Of a DNA stretch of 64,000 bases, positions 63,381-64,000 are shown piece after piece. The position numbers and the translations under genes are program-made. Position 1 is the first letter of the stretch; every line of letters begins with the position of its first letter. This stretch comes from Pseudarthrobacter sp. ATCC 49987 (GTDB lineage Bacteria; Actinomycetota; Actinomycetes; Actinomycetales; Micrococcaceae), in NCBI RefSeq assembly GCF_009928425.1, contig NZ_JAABNS010000001.1:3286001-3350000 (forward strand). Direction: 5' to 3'. The notes under the pieces are model-generated. The model saw nothing but the letters and a program-made list of their open reading frames with translations, was not told the DNA's origin and did no database searches.

Positions 63381-64000
63381 TCAGGCGACGCCGAGGAAGT
63401 CCTCGAGCAGCACGACCTCAAGGCCGGCGGCCAGCTGGGCAGCACGGAACGCGGCCAGATCGGCGGCGAACTCGGGCCGGAAGTGCATCAGCACGATGTC
63501 CCCCGGGCGCAAGGCGTTGCCATACTGGTATTCCATGTGACCGGCACTCGATTTGGCCTCCCACGTGACGATCGCCTTAATCCCCGCTGCCGCGGCTGCC
63601 TGCCGCATGGCAGTGGAGTAGGCGCCCCCTGGCGGACGGAACAGTGTGGGGCGGCGTCCGAAATGCTGTTGGGCATAGTCCTGCATGCCGGTGATTTCCG
63701 CGAGCTGCTGCTGATATCCCATTTGACTGACCATGTTGATGTTGTGACTCACCGTATGGTTCTCCACCAAGCTCCCTTGGGCGGCGAACTGCTTGAAGAA
63801 GCCCGGATCAGCCTGCATGAAGTTTCGGGCGAGGAAGATGGACGCCGGGTAGCCATAGTCGGTCATGAGGCCCACCATTTCCGGGGTCCGCGTGATCCCG
63901 TCGTCAATGGTCAGGAACACGACCGGGTGTTTCGTTTCGATCTTGGTGAGGACGGGCGCGAGGCCGTGCTGAACCGGCGGCAGCTTGAAATCGGGGATGA
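63381..64000 (-). CDS. Polysaccharide deacetylase (NodB domain), 5' end outside window
   Basis: At least 206 residues, open to the window edge. NodB motifs are TIDDG (catalytic Asp and metal Asp), ENHTVSHNINM (metal His pair), FRPPGGAY and a final LMHF. It removes acetyl groups from N-acetylglucosamine in peptidoglycan or an envelope glycan and is probably exported. The N-terminal targeting part is missing from the window. Confidence 0.9.
   Translation of the reverse strand, partial: IPDFKLPPVQHGLAPVLTKIETKHPVVFLTIDDGITRTPEMVGLMTDYGYPASIFLARNFMQADPGFFKQFAAQGSLVENHTVSHNINMVSQMGYQQQLAEITGMQDYAQQHFGRRPTLFRPPGGAYSTAMRQAAAAAGIKAIVTWEAKSSAGHMEYQYGNALRPGDIVLMHFRPEFAADLAAFRAAQLAAGLEVVLLEDFLGVA

Overview
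The window is high-GC actinobacterial chromosome, most likely from an Arthrobacter/Pseudarthrobacter-type Micrococcaceae. The grounds are the RamB-type regulator beside isocitrate lyase, the SRP RNA just upstream of dnaX, the purS-purQ-purL order, frequent GTG starts, 4-bp ATGA/GTGA gene overlaps, and an IS1249-type element. No species can be assigned from sequence alone. Nothing suggests a prophage, plasmid or CRISPR locus.

Layout. 0-9.2 kb: end of an unknown gene, an SRPBCC protein, queuosine genes (tgt converging on a YhhQ-type precursor transporter), an ABC exporter, an MHS-type organic-acid symporter divergent from a PdxK/ThiD-type kinase, and pyruvate:quinone oxidoreductase. 9.3-15.4 kb: a frameshifted secreted Ig-repeat protein, then the glyoxylate shunt (ramB-like regulator divergent from aceA, then aceB). 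15.4-18.8 kb: a structured intergenic region and a three-gene envelope-glycan module (Wzz-like, O-antigen ligase/polymerase-like, Wzz-like). 18.8-25.6 kb: a CynX-type MFS carrier, a ROK repressor and a divergent four-gene sugar operon of two TIM-barrel isomerase-like proteins and two Gfo/Idh/MocA dehydrogenases. This set resembles oxidation-elimination-hydration-reduction (3-keto-sugar) pathways. 25.6-34 kb: GNAT, a membrane protein with a ParB-like motif divergent from an APH-like kinase, FrnE-type DsbA, TetR, a LytR_C protein, a HAD hydrolase and an orphan Stealth phosphotransferase.

34-43 kb: an IS110-family element with a likely bridge-RNA leader, a phosphodiesterase, formaldehyde dehydrogenase, a glutathione peroxidase homologue, a secreted M23 peptidase with a proline-rich tail, a DUF2236 protein, tRNA-Ser(GGA), the SRP RNA, and an IS1249-type element inserted in the SRP RNA terminator with an 8-bp target duplication. 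43-49 kb: dnaX, recR, GNAT, lysC with a likely internal start for a beta subunit. 49-56 kb: two small genes, an OhrR/MarR-type regulator heading an operon with two SSI-type protease-inhibitor-fold proteins, facing a large secreted subtilisin-like protease. 56-64 kb: purSQL, then small housekeeping genes (DUF559 nuclease, DUF503, monooxygenase, TPR, DUF1990, MmcQ/YjbR, polysaccharide deacetylase).

The least ordinary signals are several families of dispersed palindromic intergenic repeats. One family has a copy in each of three consecutive gaps at 59.8-61.4 kb, and one of those copies contains a second 58-bp repeat. Others are the IS insertion in the ffs terminator, the candidate IS110 bridge RNA, the ROK promoter/operator with its four-enzyme operon, the protease/inhibitor neighbourhood, and the kinase/ParB-like divergent pair.
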